A stretch of 64,000 nt of DNA from Nocardia asteroides (GTDB lineage Bacteria; Actinomycetota; Actinomycetes; Mycobacteriales; Mycobacteriaceae). The notes below the pieces were generated by a model that had not been told where the DNA came from, ran no database searches, and saw nothing but the letters and a program-made list of their open reading frames with translations. Of this stretch, positions 32,129 through 42,422 are shown piece after piece. The number at the start of each line of letters is the position of its first letter. The first letter of the stretch is position 1. Both the position numbers and the translations under genes were made by a program. The DNA lies in contig NZ_LR134352.1 in NCBI RefSeq assembly GCF_900637185.1, forward strand, positions 6,686,001 to 6,750,000. The letters are read 5' to 3'.

Positions 32129-32251
32129 TCATCCACAGAGTCATCCACATCTGCACCCAGCGGCCCGCCACCGGCGGTTTTCGCACCGGACCGGCGATGT
32201 CGTCCGGACATCATGATCAACTCCGATGCGGGCGAAAACCGGTTGTCCACA
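32129..32251. promoter_or_regulatory. Cluster of DnaA-box-like 9-mers
   Basis: TTGTCCACA at 32243-32251 matches the mycobacterial DnaA-box consensus exactly. TCATCCACA occurs twice, at 32129-32137 and 32141-32149, each one mismatch from TTATCCACA. All lie in the 366-bp gene-free stretch between the copper chaperone and ksgA stops, whose remainder shows nothing else. dnaA and dnaN are not in the window, so this is not the usual oriC location. Confidence 0.45.
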
Positions 32252-32336
32252 ATTGCTTTCACAGGGTGCGGGCACAGGGCCCCGGTGAACAGCCGGTGTA
32301 CTGCGGGTTCGGCTGCGCGAGCCCGGGATTCGCCGG

Positions 32337-33218
32337 TCAGGCCTGCGCGGCCAGGCGGACGAACGCCGCGGTGTCGAGCGTCTCACCGCGGGCGGTCGGG
32401 TCGATGCCCGCCGCGACCAGCCTGCGCTCGGATTCCGCGGGCGAACCCGCCCAGCCGGACAGCGCCGAGCGCAACGTCTTGCGGCGCTGCGCGAATGCCG
32501 CGTCGATCACCTCGAAGACCCGCTTGCGATGGTCCTCGTCGATCGGCCACGGCGGCTCGACGTAGCGGTCGATGCGGACCAGGCCCGATTCCACCCGCGG
32601 CACCGGCCAGAACACCTGCGTGCCGACCGCGCCCGCGCGGCGCACCGTGCCGAAGAAACCGGCCTTGACGCTGGGCACCCCGTACACCCGGTTGCCGGGT
32701 TCGGCCGCGAGCCGGTCGGCGACCTCGGCCTGCACCATCACCAGCGACACCTGAATGCTCGGCAGCACCGCGAGCAGATGCAGCAGTACCGGCACCGCCA
32801 CGTTGTAGGGCAGGTTCGCGACCAGTGCCGTCGGCTCGGCGGGCAGCTGGTCCGGGCGCACACGCAGGGCGTCGGCCTCGACCACCTGCAGGCGATCGGC
32901 CAGGCCGGGCGCGCGGTCGGCGACGGTCTCCGGCAGATAGTTGGCCAGCACCGGGTCGATCTCGACGGCGACCACCCGGTCGACCACGTCGAGCAGGGCC
33001 AGCGTCAGCGAGCCGAGGCCGGGCCCGACCTCCAGCACCGTGTCACCGGTGCCGACGCCCGCGGCGGTGACGATGCGGCGCACCGTGTTCGCGTCGTGCA
33101 CGAAGTTCTGCCCGAGCTGTTTGGTCGGCCGGACGCCGAAGCGTTCGGCCAGCGTCCGCACCTCGGCGGGACCGAGCAGTGCGGCGCGACCGCGCGCGGG
33201 AATCTCTGGTTCGGGCAC
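32337..33218 (-). CDS. ksgA: 16S rRNA dimethyladenosine transferase KsgA
   Basis: A 293-residue SAM-dependent enzyme that dimethylates two adjacent adenines near the 3' end of 16S rRNA, a late check on 30S assembly. Motifs are [24 protein letters not shown], the SAM site [32 protein letters not shown], and the catalytic [18 protein letters not shown]. Start is GTG; no strong Shine-Dalgarno is evident. In M. tuberculosis it follows rpfB directly; here three lipase genes lie between. Confidence 0.96.
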   Translation of the reverse strand: MPEPEIPARGRAALLGPAEVRTLAERFGVRPTKQLGQNFVHDANTVRRIVTAAGVGTGDTVLEVGPGLGSLTLALLDVVDRVVAVEIDPVLANYLPETVADRAPGLADRLQVVEADALRVRPDQLPAEPTALVANLPYNVAVPVLLHLLAVLPSIQVSLVMVQAEVADRLAAEPGNRVYGVPSVKAGFFGTVRRAGAVGTQVFWPVPRVESGLVRIDRYVEPPWPIDEDHRKRVFEVIDAAFAQRRKTLRSALSGWAGSPAESERRLVAAGIDPTARGETLDTAAFVRLAAQA

Positions 33219-33252
33219 CGCTAGAACCTACCAACCCGGCCGATCGAGCAGC

Positions 33253-34407
33253 TCAGCGCTGCGGCGGGGCGGTGTTGACCCGGGTGAGGAAGGCGTCGAT
33301 CGCGGCGCGCTGCTCGGCCGAGATCGAGCCGTGCCTGCCGTTGCCCGGCACCACCTGCTGGTCGACGCCGTTGGCCGCGAGCTGGGCGACCAGCGCGGCG
33401 TGCAGCGGGGAGGGCACGATGGTGTCGGTGACGTTCATCGTCAGCAGCATGGGCGCGTCGTAGCCGCTGGTCGGCAGGGTCATGTAGGCGGCGAGCACCT
33501 CGCGCAGGCCGGTGAGCGGGCGGGTCAGCAGGTCGCGCGCGGACAGCCCCTGGGTCCCGGCGATGATCGCGTCCAGGCACTGGTGCCCGGCGGCGTCGAC
33601 CAGCGAGCGGCCCAGCGGCGTGAGGTAGGAGTCGACCTCGGCTTCGGGGTGCGTGGCGCGCAGCCCGGCCAGGATGCTGACGACGAACGAGGTGGCCGTG
33701 GCCAGCGCCGGGATCTCCGGCAGCTCCGGACCCACGAAGGGCAGCACCTTCTCCACATCGGAGGCCGCGTCGATGGCGACCGTGCCGCGGAAGTCCAGTT
33801 CGGGCGCGTAGGCGGCCTGCTCGTGCGCGGTGCTCAGCGCGGCGTGCCCGCCCTGCGACACCCCGAGCACGCTCCAGGTGCGCGACAGGCCGGTCTCGGC
33901 GGCGCGGGCGGCTCGGACCAGGTCGATGGTGGCGGTCGCCTCGCTGCGGACCTCCAGGTATGGGTGCGGGCCGGTGTCGAAGCGGCCGAGACCGAGGTAG
34001 TCGGGGGCGACGACGGCGAAGCCCTGGTCCACGAACCGCTTGATCAGCGCGTCCTCGGCGGCGCGCAGCTGCGGCATCGAGGCGAGCTCCGGGTCGGCCT
34101 GGCCGCCGCAGCCGGGTCCGGAACCCGAGGTGCCGTGGTCGTAGGCCAGGATCGGCCAGCCGGTGGCCGGCGCGTCACCCTCGGGCAGGTACAGCGCGCC
34201 GCTGGCCGGGCGCGCGACGCCGGCCGAGTCGGTCATCCAGTATTCGATCACCGAGCCGCGCGCGAGTCCGTGCCAGCCCGCGGGCCTGGCCTCCACCGCG
34301 ATGAGCGAGCCGGGCGCGTCGGCGGTCGCAGGGGCGAAGCCGGCGGCGAGCAGCGTGCTCGCGGTGAGGGCGGCGAGCACGGCGGCGCGGAACGGGGTCT
34401 TCGGCAC
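33253..34407 (-). CDS. Secreted lipase/esterase (secretory lipase family), tandem copy 1
   Basis: A 384-residue alpha/beta-hydrolase exported through Sec: a signal peptide (FRAAVLAALTASTLLAAGFAPATADA) precedes a secretory-lipase (LIP, PF03583) domain. Shared landmarks are ILAYDHGTSGSGPGCGGQADPELASM, VAPDYLGLGRFDTGPHPYLE, and the nucleophile elbow GVSQGGHAAL; later VDSYLTPLGRSLVDAAGHQCLDAI and PTSGYDAPMLLTMNVTDTIVPSPLHAALVAQ, which carries the acid residue, then the histidine in GNGRHGS. Start is GTG. It is the promoter-distal copy of three. Confidence 0.85.
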   Translation of the reverse strand: MPKTPFRAAVLAALTASTLLAAGFAPATADAPGSLIAVEARPAGWHGLARGSVIEYWMTDSAGVARPASGALYLPEGDAPATGWPILAYDHGTSGSGPGCGGQADPELASMPQLRAAEDALIKRFVDQGFAVVAPDYLGLGRFDTGPHPYLEVRSEATATIDLVRAARAAETGLSRTWSVLGVSQGGHAALSTAHEQAAYAPELDFRGTVAIDAASDVEKVLPFVGPELPEIPALATATSFVVSILAGLRATHPEAEVDSYLTPLGRSLVDAAGHQCLDAIIAGTQGLSARDLLTRPLTGLREVLAAYMTLPTSGYDAPMLLTMNVTDTIVPSPLHAALVAQLAANGVDQQVVPGNGRHGSISAEQRAAIDAFLTRVNTAPPQR

Positions 34408-34499
34408 GGGATTTCAGCTCTCCACCAGGCGACAATTCCTGGACGAGTGTACAGATCGACGGCCGGTCCGCCCGGGCATCGAGCGAACCGGCACGTCGT

Positions 34500-35672
34500 T
34501 CAGCGCTGTGGCGGGGCGGCGTTCACCCGCGCGACGAAACCGTCGAGCGCGCTCCACATCCGCGGGCTGAGCACGGTGTGCTGACCGAATCCGGTCACCG
34601 TCTCGAAGTCGACACCGCCCGCGGCCAGCTGGGCGATCAGCGCGGCGTGCAGCGGCGAGGGCACGACCGTGTCGGTGGCGTTGACCAGCAGCAGGATCGG
34701 CGCGTCGTAGCCGCTGGTCGGCACGGTCATGTACGTGGTGAGCGCGGGACGCAGCGGACCGTCCGCGAGCGGGCGGGCCAGCAGGTCACCGAAGCCGAGT
34801 CCCTTGACGTCGGCGACGATGGCGTCGATGCACCGGGTACCCGCGGCGTCGACGATCTGTCTGCCCTTCGGCGTGAGATACGAGTCGACGTCGGCCTCGG
34901 GATGCGTCGCGCGCAGCCCGGCCAGAATGCTCACCGTGAAGCCGGTCAGGGCCGCGGTCCCCTCGATCTCCGGGAAGCCGGGCCCGAGCAGGGGCAGCGC
35001 CTTCTCCACATCGGACGCGGGATCGAGCGCGACCACGCCGCGGAAGTCCAGTTCGGGCGCGTAGGTCTGCTGCACATGGGCCGTACTCAACGCCGCGTGC
35101 CCGCCCTGCGAGGCGCCGACGACGGTCCAGGTCCGCGACAGGTCCGGCTCGGCTTCGCGAGCCGCGCGCACCAGGTCGATGGTGGCCGAGGCCTCGCTGG
35201 CCACCTCGAGATACGGGTGCGGCCCGGTGTCGAAGCGCCCGAGCCCCAGGTAGTCCGGGGCGACGACGGCGTAACCTTGCTCGACCAGACGGCCGATCAG
35301 CTCGTCCTCGGCGGCGCGATTGGCCGGCAGCGGGGCGAGTTCGGGATCGGCCTGCCCGCCGCAGCCGACGCCGGAACCCAGGGTGCCGTGGTCGTAGGCG
35401 ACGATCGGCCAGCCGGTGGCGGGCGCCTGGCCGTCGGGCAGAAAGAGCGCACCGCTGGCCGGGCGTTCGGCCCCGGCGGAATCGGTGGTCGTGTATTCGA
35501 TCACCGCGCCGCGGGCCTGGCCGTGCCAGCCGTCGGGACGGGACTCGGCGGCGAGCACGTTGCCGGGGTCGGCCGACGCGGCGGCGGCGGTGGCCAGCAC
35601 GGCGGTCGAGAGCACGGCCGCGATCAGGGTGCGGCTCAGGAACTTCGGTTTCAGGGGGTTACACATCGACAC
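34500..35672 (-). CDS. Secreted lipase/esterase (secretory lipase family), tandem copy 2
   Basis: A 390-residue paralogue of its two neighbours with a signal peptide (FLSRTLIAAVLSTAVLATAAAASA). The catalytic elbow is GASQGGHAAL, with the same VAYDHGTLGSGVGCGGQADPELAPL and VAPDYLGLGRFDTGPHPYLE blocks and a GFGQHTVL histidine region. The start GTG lies three bases after the stop of copy 3, so they are coupled; an ATG two codons on (MCNPLKPKF) is an alternative. A 92-base gap separates it from copy 1. Confidence 0.85.
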   Translation of the reverse strand: MSMCNPLKPKFLSRTLIAAVLSTAVLATAAAASADPGNVLAAESRPDGWHGQARGAVIEYTTTDSAGAERPASGALFLPDGQAPATGWPIVAYDHGTLGSGVGCGGQADPELAPLPANRAAEDELIGRLVEQGYAVVAPDYLGLGRFDTGPHPYLEVASEASATIDLVRAAREAEPDLSRTWTVVGASQGGHAALSTAHVQQTYAPELDFRGVVALDPASDVEKALPLLGPGFPEIEGTAALTGFTVSILAGLRATHPEADVDSYLTPKGRQIVDAAGTRCIDAIVADVKGLGFGDLLARPLADGPLRPALTTYMTVPTSGYDAPILLLVNATDTVVPSPLHAALIAQLAAGGVDFETVTGFGQHTVLSPRMWSALDGFVARVNAAPPQR

Positions 35673-35675
35673 GGT

Positions 35676-36821
35676 TCAGCGCGCCCGGGCCAGGAAATCA
35701 TCGATCGCGGCGATCATCGCCGGATTCAGCTCGCAGTGTTTCCCGGTGCCGACCACCGGGGTGTAGTCCACCCCGTTGGCGGTGAACTGGGCGGCCAGCG
35801 CGGCGTGCAGGGGCGAGGGCACCGTGCGGTCGGTGGCGTTGACCAGCAACAGGATCGGCGCGTCGTAACCGCTGGTGGGGACGGTCATGTAGTCGGCCAT
35901 CACCGAGCGCAGCGGCTCCTCGCCGAGGGAGCGGGTGAGCAGCTGACCCAGGGTCAACTCGGCGACCCGCTCGTCGATGGCGTCCTGGCAGAGGGTGCCG
36001 ATCTCGTCGAGGATCCGGCGGCCGAGCGGGCTCAGGTAGCTGTCGACCTGCGCGTCGGGCCTGGCCGCCCGCAGACCGGCCAGGATGCTCACCGAGAAAC
36101 CGAGGATGCCGCCGCTGACCCGATCGGGATTGCCGGGGCCGAGCAGCGGCGCCACCTTCTCCACGTCGGATTCCGGATCGATCGCGATGGTGCCGCGGAA
36201 GTCCAGCTCCGGCGCGTAGCTCGACTGCCGGTGACCGGTGCCGAGCGCGGCCTGCCCGCCCTGGGACATGCCCGCCGCCACCCACACCGGCGACAGGTCC
36301 GGGCGCACCGACCTGGCCGCGCGCAGCAGGTCCAGGGTGGCGGTGGCCTCGGTGTCGATGCCGAGATAGGGATGCGGTCCGGTGTCGAATCGCCCGAGCC
36401 CCAGGTAGTCCGGCGCGACCACGGCATAACCCTGGGCCACCAGATGCCGCAGGAACTCGTCCTGGGCGGCCTGCGACTCCGGCCACGGCGCGCCGGCCGG
36501 ATCCGACTGCCCGCCACAGCCCGCGCCGAGCCCGGTGGTGCCGTGGTCGAAGGCGACCACCGGCCAGCCGCCCGCGGGGGCGTCACCCGGCGGCAGGTAC
36601 AGCGCCCCGCTGGCCGGCTGTGGCTCGCCCGCCACACCGTGCGTCCAGTACTCGACGACCTGCGCGCCGTTCATGCCGTGGAATCCGTCGGCCTGCGGAA
36701 TCACCGCGATCACCGTCCCCGGCGCCGCCGCCGACGCGACCGGCAGCGGGGCGCACACCCCGGCACCCGCCGTCAGCACCACCGCGGCGGCCGCCCACCG
36801 CCAGGCCGAAACCCCACGCAT
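35676..36821 (-). CDS. Secreted lipase/esterase (secretory lipase family), tandem copy 3
   Basis: A 381-residue paralogue, first in the tandem array. A signal peptide (WRWAAAAVVLTAGAGVCAPLPVASA) precedes VAFDHGTTGLGAGCGGQSDPAGAPW, VAPDYLGLGRFDTGPHPYLG and the elbow GMSQGGQAALG; a VGTGKHCELNPAM segment supplies the histidine. It is the most divergent of the three. The ATG gives MRGVSAWRW, preceded by AAGGTGG; the longer open frame upstream is not needed. It lies 132 bp downstream of rpfB. Confidence 0.84.
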   Translation of the reverse strand: MRGVSAWRWAAAAVVLTAGAGVCAPLPVASAAAPGTVIAVIPQADGFHGMNGAQVVEYWTHGVAGEPQPASGALYLPPGDAPAGGWPVVAFDHGTTGLGAGCGGQSDPAGAPWPESQAAQDEFLRHLVAQGYAVVAPDYLGLGRFDTGPHPYLGIDTEATATLDLLRAARSVRPDLSPVWVAAGMSQGGQAALGTGHRQSSYAPELDFRGTIAIDPESDVEKVAPLLGPGNPDRVSGGILGFSVSILAGLRAARPDAQVDSYLSPLGRRILDEIGTLCQDAIDERVAELTLGQLLTRSLGEEPLRSVMADYMTVPTSGYDAPILLLVNATDRTVPSPLHAALAAQFTANGVDYTPVVGTGKHCELNPAMIAAIDDFLARAR

Positions 36822-36953
36822 CACAACCACCTTCGACTCGCCGACGAGCCGAGACCACCGCACGAGCACAGCGGACTCGGCGAAACGAGTGCACCGTACC
36901 GGGCTCACCGCCCCGATCAACCCGACCCGCCGGGAAGGCGCGCCGGGATCGCG

Positions 36954-38111
<1,158 letters not shown>

Positions 38112-38253
38112 TCAGACAACACCGAACGCCCCGATCAGCGGGATCGCAGGTCACGATTCGGTATAGACGTAGCTGGTAGATAACGACCGCGACCGGCGGA
38201 TGTGAGCCGAAACACGTTTAGCGTCCAGTCCCCTACCGACCGGACGAAACGCC

Positions 38254-39087
38254 CTAGCGGATCCGGTACAGCCTGCGCGCGTTCGCCGTGGTGATCTCGG
38301 CCAGCTCGGCCGGGTCCTGCTCGCGCACCTCGGCCAGCGCGCGCACCGTGTAGGGCAGGCAGTACGACTCGTTCGGAGCGCCCCGATACGGGTGCGGCGT
38401 CAGGTACGGCGCGTCGGTCTCGACCAGGATCTGATCGTCGGGCACCAGCGTGGCCGCCTCGCGCAACTCGTGCGCGTTCTTGAAGCTGACGGTGCCGGAG
38501 AAGCTGAGGACATAGCCCTCCGCCACGCAGGCCTGCGCCATGGTGGCGTCGGAGGAGAAGCAGTGGAAGATCACCGTGTCCGGCGCGCCCTCGTCGAGCA
38601 GCACGGTGAGCAGGTCGTGATCGGCCTCACGGTTGTGGATCATCAGCGGCTTGCGGACCCGCTTGGCCAGGTCGATGTGCCAGCGGAAGCCCTCGATCTG
38701 GGTCTCGATGTCGGCGCAGCCGTCCAGCTTGCCGGGCCAGTAGTAGTCGAGCCCGGTTTCCCCGACCGCGACCACGCGCGGGTCGGTGGCCAGGCGCTCC
38801 AGCTCCGCCTTGGCCTCGTCGTCGAGCGCGTTCGCCCTGGTGGGATGCAGTGCGACAGCCGCGTACACGCGGTCGTCCCACTGCGCGGCCCGCACCGCCC
38901 ACTGCGCCGCGGCGAGATCGTCGGCGACCGTGACCACCTGCCCCACACCCACCGAGGCGGCCCGGTCCACGATCAGCTTGGTCGACTCGGCGTCGGTCGC
39001 GCCGCACGCGTCGAGGTGGGTGTGCGCGTCGATCAGCGGTGCGAGCGGCGGCGGAAGGGGCGGAGCCGGACGATTCTGGTTTGCCAC
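38254..39087 (-). CDS. tatD: TatD-family metal-dependent hydrolase
   Basis: A 277-residue TIM-barrel metalloenzyme with 3'-5' exonuclease activity in studied members. Metal ligands are visible: [39 protein letters not shown] and [15 protein letters not shown]. The open frame reaches 39111, but that would overlap the metG start on the other strand. The GTG giving VANQNRPAP is therefore preferred; a still later start near PLIDAHTH is possible. Only 22 bp separate this start from the divergent metG start. Confidence 0.92.
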   Translation of the reverse strand: MANQNRPAPPLPPPLAPLIDAHTHLDACGATDAESTKLIVDRAASVGVGQVVTVADDLAAAQWAVRAAQWDDRVYAAVALHPTRANALDDEAKAELERLATDPRVVAVGETGLDYYWPGKLDGCADIETQIEGFRWHIDLAKRVRKPLMIHNREADHDLLTVLLDEGAPDTVIFHCFSSDATMAQACVAEGYVLSFSGTVSFKNAHELREAATLVPDDQILVETDAPYLTPHPYRGAPNESYCLPYTVRALAEVREQDPAELAEITTANARRLYRIR

Positions 39088-39109
39088 GCGGATTACAGTA
39101 GTTCGCATC

Positions 39110-40678
39110 ATGAGCGCAGCTGAAGGCGCCGAGGCGCCCGCCTTCTACATCACGACGGCCATCGCGTACCCGAACGGTGCGCCGCACATCGGGCACGCGT
39201 ACGAGTACATCTCGACCGACGCGCTGGCCCGGTTCAAGCGACTCGACGGCTTCGACGTGTTCTTCATGACGGGCACCGACGAGCACGGCCAGAAGATGCA
39301 GCAGACCGCGGCCGCCGAGGGCATCCCCGTGCAGGAGCTCGCGGCCCGCAACTCCGACGTCTTCGAGGCGATGGACAAGGCGCTCGACATCTCCTTCGAC
39401 CGCTTCATCCGCACCACCGACGAGGACCACAAGGCCGCCAGCGTCGCCCTCTGGGAGAAGATGCTCGCCAACGGCGACATCTACCTGGGCAACTACTCCG
39501 GCTGGTACTCGGTGCGCGACGAGGCGTTCTACACCGAGGAGGAGACCAGCCTCCTCGACGACGGCACCCGCGTGTCCACCGAGACCCAGACCCCGGTCAC
39601 CTGGACCGAGGAGTCGAACTACTTCTTCAAGCTCTCCGAGTACCAGGACAAGCTGCTGGCGCTCTACGAGGAGCACCCCGAGTTCATCGCGCCCGCGACC
39701 CGGCGCAACGAGATCGTCAGCTACGTCAAGGCCGGGCTGAAGGATCTGTCGATCTCGCGCACCACCTTCGACTGGGGTGTTCCGGTGCCCGGCCACCCCG
39801 ATCACGTCATGTACGTGTGGGTCGACGCGCTCACCAACTACCTGACCGGCGTCGGCTTCCCCGACACCGAGTCGGCCCGCTTCGGCAGGTTCTGGCCGGC
39901 GAACGTGCACATCATCGGCAAGGACATCACCCGCTTCCACACGGTGTACTGGCCTGCGTTCCTGATGTCGGCGGGCATCGAACTGCCGGACCGGGTGTTC
40001 GTGCACGGGTTCCTGTACAACAAGGGCGAGAAGATGTCGAAGTCGACGGGCAATGTCGTCGACCCGCTCGAGCTGGTGGCCACCTACGGCCTGGACCAGG
40101 TGCGGTTCTTCCTGCTCCGGGAGATCTCCTACGGCCAGGACGGCAGCTACAGCAACGACGCCATCGCGGGCCGCATCAACGCCGACCTGGCCAACGAGTT
40201 CGGCAACCTGGTCCAGCGCAGCCTGACCATGGTGAACAAGAACTGCGACGCGAAGGCCCCGGCCCCGGGCGAGTTCACCGAGGACGACCGCGCCCTGCTC
40301 GACCGCGCCAACGCCCTGCTCGAGCGCTGCCGCACCGAGTTCGACGCCCAGCAGATGCATCTCGCGCTGGAGGCCATCTGGCTGACCCTCGGCGAGACCA
40401 ACCGCTACTTCTCCGCCAACGCGCCCTGGGCGCTGCGCAAGTCGGGCACCGAGGCGGACCTGGCCAGGATGGCCACGGTACTCTACGTGACCCTCGAGGT
40501 GGTCCGGATCGTGGCGATCCTGGTGCAGCCGGTGATGCCGGGTTCGGCCGCCAAGATCCTGGATCTGCTGGCCCAGGACGGCCGTACCTTCGCCGATATC
40601 GCCACTCCCCTGGTCCCCGGGGTCGACCTGCCCGCGCCGGAGCCGGTGTTCCCGCGCTACATCGAACCCAAAGACTGA
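39110..40678 (+). CDS. metG: Methionyl-tRNA synthetase
   Basis: A 522-residue class I synthetase. Motifs are [24 protein letters not shown] (HIGH) and [19 protein letters not shown] (KMSKS). There is no C-terminal tRNA-binding extension, as in the mycobacterial MetS (about 519 aa). The ATG lies 22 bp from the likely tatD start on the opposite strand, leaving little room for a promoter. A TACAGT at 39094-39099 could be a -10 element for a nearly leaderless transcript; that is inference. Repeat copy 4 begins ten bases after the stop. Confidence 0.96.
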   Translation: MSAAEGAEAPAFYITTAIAYPNGAPHIGHAYEYISTDALARFKRLDGFDVFFMTGTDEHGQKMQQTAAAEGIPVQELAARNSDVFEAMDKALDISFDRFIRTTDEDHKAASVALWEKMLANGDIYLGNYSGWYSVRDEAFYTEEETSLLDDGTRVSTETQTPVTWTEESNYFFKLSEYQDKLLALYEEHPEFIAPATRRNEIVSYVKAGLKDLSISRTTFDWGVPVPGHPDHVMYVWVDALTNYLTGVGFPDTESARFGRFWPANVHIIGKDITRFHTVYWPAFLMSAGIELPDRVFVHGFLYNKGEKMSKSTGNVVDPLELVATYGLDQVRFFLLREISYGQDGSYSNDAIAGRINADLANEFGNLVQRSLTMVNKNCDAKAPAPGEFTEDDRALLDRANALLERCRTEFDAQQMHLALEAIWLTLGETNRYFSANAPWALRKSGTEADLARMATVLYVTLEVVRIVAILVQPVMPGSAAKILDLLAQDGRTFADIATPLVPGVDLPAPEPVFPRYIEPKD

Positions 40679-40688
40679 GCTAGGCTGC

Positions 40689-40802
40689 CCGCCTCCCCGC
40701 GAATTCAGGCCAGACCCGGGTCCGGGTCACCTACCGTCGGCGGCCGGCGGTAGGTGACCCGAGCTGGTCAGCCCGTTCCCGACGAGTTACCCATGTTCGT
40801 GC
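40689..40802 (+). repeat. Dispersed intergenic repeat, copy 4 of 5
   Basis: A 114-bp element from CCGCCTCCCCGCGAATTCAG to CGAGTTACCCATGTTCGTG, starting ten bases after the metG stop. This copy alone contains a strong internal hairpin. It points towards copy 5, which lies in the opposite orientation 0.9 kb away. Confidence 0.85.
40724..40760 (+). terminator. Hairpin inside repeat copy 4
   Basis: GGGTCACCTACCG (40724-40736) and CGGTAGGTGACCC (40748-40760) form a perfect 13-bp stem with an 11-nt loop, 46 bp after the metG stop. It could end metG transcription. No U-tract follows. Confidence 0.7.
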
Positions 40803-40894
40803 GAGATCAGTGCCAGGTGTTTGTGCGAGGTCAGCGCCAGGTGTTAATACGAGTTCAGCGCCAGGTGTTGGTGTGAAATCAGCGCCAGGTGGCG
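40799..40894. repeat. Four tandem 24-bp repeats at a gene's stop codon
   Basis: Four head-to-tail 24-bp units (40799-40822, 40823-40846, 40847-40870, 40871-40894) share the core TCAGCGCCAGGTG (TCAGTGCCAGGTG in the first). The last unit contains the stop codon and final codons of the isocitrate-lyase-like gene on the minus strand. The array probably arose by repeated duplication of that gene's 3' end. The units diverge by a few bases. Confidence 0.88.
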
Positions 40895-41631
40895 AGGAGC
40901 TTGGTCGCTTCGGCGCCCAGTGCCGCTTGCAGGAGCGGTCCGAAGCTGATCCGGCCGACGCCGAGTTCGGCGAGATGCTCTTTCGCGGGTGTCCCCGGCT
41001 GCGCGATCGCGTTGATCGGCAACGGCAGTTCGGTGGCGAGCCTGCGCTGGACCTCGTCGGAGTGCCAGCCCACCGGGTACAGCGAGTCCGCGCCGGCGTC
41101 GGCGGCCAGGCGCAGCCGGGCGATCACCCGGTCGACGCGGTCGGCCTCGTCGCCGTCCTGGCGCAGGAACAGGTCGGTGCGCGCGTTGATCACCACGTGC
41201 ACGCCCGCCGCGTCGGCGGCCGTGCGCAGCCCGCGCACCAGCTCGGCGTGCTCCTCGGGCGAGCGCAGGCGCTTGCCCTCGCTGTGCACGGTGTCCTCGA
41301 TATTGAGCCCCACCGCGCCCGCCGCGAGCAGCCCTTCGACGAGCCGCGCGGGCTCGAGCCCGTAGCCCGACTCGATGTCGACCGAGACGGGCACCTCCAC
41401 CGCGCCGGTCACCTGGGTGACCCGCGCCAGCAGCTCGTCGTAGCTCATCCCCTCGCCGTCACTGCGGCCCACCGAGTCGGCGACCGGGTGACTACCCAGC
41501 GTCAGCCCCGAAAAGCCAGCGGCCACAGCGACATTCGCGGACCAGGCGTCCCACACGGTTGGCAGCACCACCGGATCGCCCGGGCGGTGCAGTTCGAGCA
41601 GAGTCTTCGCTTTCGCGTCCAGAGAGGTCAT
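40879..41631 (-). CDS. Isocitrate lyase/phosphoenolpyruvate mutase family protein
   Basis: A 250-residue TIM-barrel protein of the ICL/PEP-mutase superfamily. Family features are LPTVWDAWSANVAVAAGFSGLTLGSHPVADSVG, VPVSVDIESGYG (metal-binding Asp and Glu), VGLNIEDTV and INARTDLFL. The short length and lack of the KKCGH-type catalytic cysteine loop argue against true isocitrate lyase; carboxyphosphonoenolpyruvate-mutase-like or 2-methylisocitrate-lyase-like C-C or C-P chemistry is possible. Its 3' end is embedded in four tandem repeats, and repeat copy 5 separates it from soxR upstream. Confidence 0.85.
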   Translation of the reverse strand: MTSLDAKAKTLLELHRPGDPVVLPTVWDAWSANVAVAAGFSGLTLGSHPVADSVGRSDGEGMSYDELLARVTQVTGAVEVPVSVDIESGYGLEPARLVEGLLAAGAVGLNIEDTVHSEGKRLRSPEEHAELVRGLRTAADAAGVHVVINARTDLFLRQDGDEADRVDRVIARLRLAADAGADSLYPVGWHSDEVQRRLATELPLPINAIAQPGTPAKEHLAELGVGRISFGPLLQAALGAEATKLLATWR

Positions 41632-41696
41632 GCCAGCGATGATGCCGCACCGCGGTTCACCGGGCCACCGTTCGAGAAGCCGACGACTGGTCTCGA

Positions 41697-41809
41697 AACA
41701 ACATGGGTAACTCACCGGGTACGGGCAGACGCACCGGTTGACATCCAGGCGGACGCCGACGTCGCTGGACCCCGGACCTGAGTCTGGCCGGAGTACGCGG
41801 GGAGGCGGG
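41697..41809 (-). repeat. Dispersed intergenic repeat, copy 5 of 5
   Basis: A 113-bp element on the minus strand. It starts directly after the soxR stop (CCGCCTCCCCGCGTACTCCG) and ends GGTGAGTTACCCATGTTGTT. Its middle is unlike the other four copies, while both ends agree closely. Inverted with respect to copy 4. Confidence 0.85.
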
Positions 41810-42292
41810 CTAGCAGTTGGACCTGGGCGGGCAGTTGAGCTGGACGTCGAGTACCCGCGCGCCCGGCCCCTCCGCGCCGAGGCGGTCGTGCTCGTTGACG
41901 AGCTTGCACGACCCCAGCGACAGGCAGCCGCAGCCGATGCAGCCGGTGAGGTTGTCGCGCAGCCGGACCAGCTGGGTGATCCGGTCGTCGAGGTCCTCGC
42001 GCCAGGTGGTGGACAGCGTCTCCCAGTCGCGCCGGGTGGGCGTGCGGCCCTCCGGCAGCCGGTCCAGCGCGGAGCGGATCTCACTGAGCGGGATCCCCAC
42101 CCGCTGGGAGATCCGGATGAACGCGACCCGGCGCAGCGTTTCCCGAGCGTAGCGCCGTTGATTGCCGCTGGTCCGACGACTCGATATGAGACCTTCCCGT
42201 TCGTAGAAGTGCAACGCGGACACTGCAACTCCACTACGATCGGATAGCTGCCCGGGGGTCAGCTCCTTCGTTTGCCAATCGGCCGTCGTCAT
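41810..42292 (-). CDS. soxR: Redox-sensitive regulator SoxR
   Basis: A 160-residue MerR-family activator carrying a [2Fe-2S] cluster. The DNA-binding domain is [49 protein letters not shown]; the cluster motif [12 protein letters not shown] near residue 120 is the full four-cysteine SoxR signature. GGGAGGAGCG precedes the ATG used; an upstream in-frame GTG would overlap the SoxR box. In Actinobacteria SoxR usually senses redox-active small molecules rather than superoxide and controls oxidoreductases or exporters. A SoxR box lies 21 bp upstream of its start, in the gap shared with divergent arcA. Confidence 0.94.
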   Translation of the reverse strand: MTTADWQTKELTPGQLSDRSGVAVSALHFYEREGLISSRRTSGNQRRYARETLRRVAFIRISQRVGIPLSEIRSALDRLPEGRTPTRRDWETLSTTWREDLDDRITQLVRLRDNLTGCIGCGCLSLGSCKLVNEHDRLGAEGPGARVLDVQLNCPPRSNC

Positions 42293-42312
42293 CTTCGCTC
42301 CTCCCGCTTTCA

Positions 42313-42330
42313 CCTCAACAATACTTTAGG
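42313..42330. promoter_or_regulatory. SoxR box
   Basis: CCTCAACAATACTTTAGG is an 18-bp imperfect palindrome with 7-4-7 layout, close to the known SoxR site CCTCAAG-4 nt-CTTGAGG (two mismatches in the arms). It lies between divergent soxR and arcA, 21 bp from the soxR start and about 93 bp from that of arcA. Confidence 0.75.
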
Positions 42331-42422
42331 TATTTGTGTCGCGTACGAAAACGGGCGGACCAACCCGCACAGGTCTGCGGGTCTTCCGTGCCGACGCGCG
42401 CTCCTCGCATTACGGTTTCCGC

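Noticed and set aside
39088..39111. tatD start at MMRTTVI
   Set aside because: It would overlap the metG start codon on the other strand, and the extra residues are not part of the conserved TatD domain.
40799..40894. CRISPR array
   Set aside because: The four units are directly contiguous with no spacers, and one contains the end of a gene; no cas genes are present.
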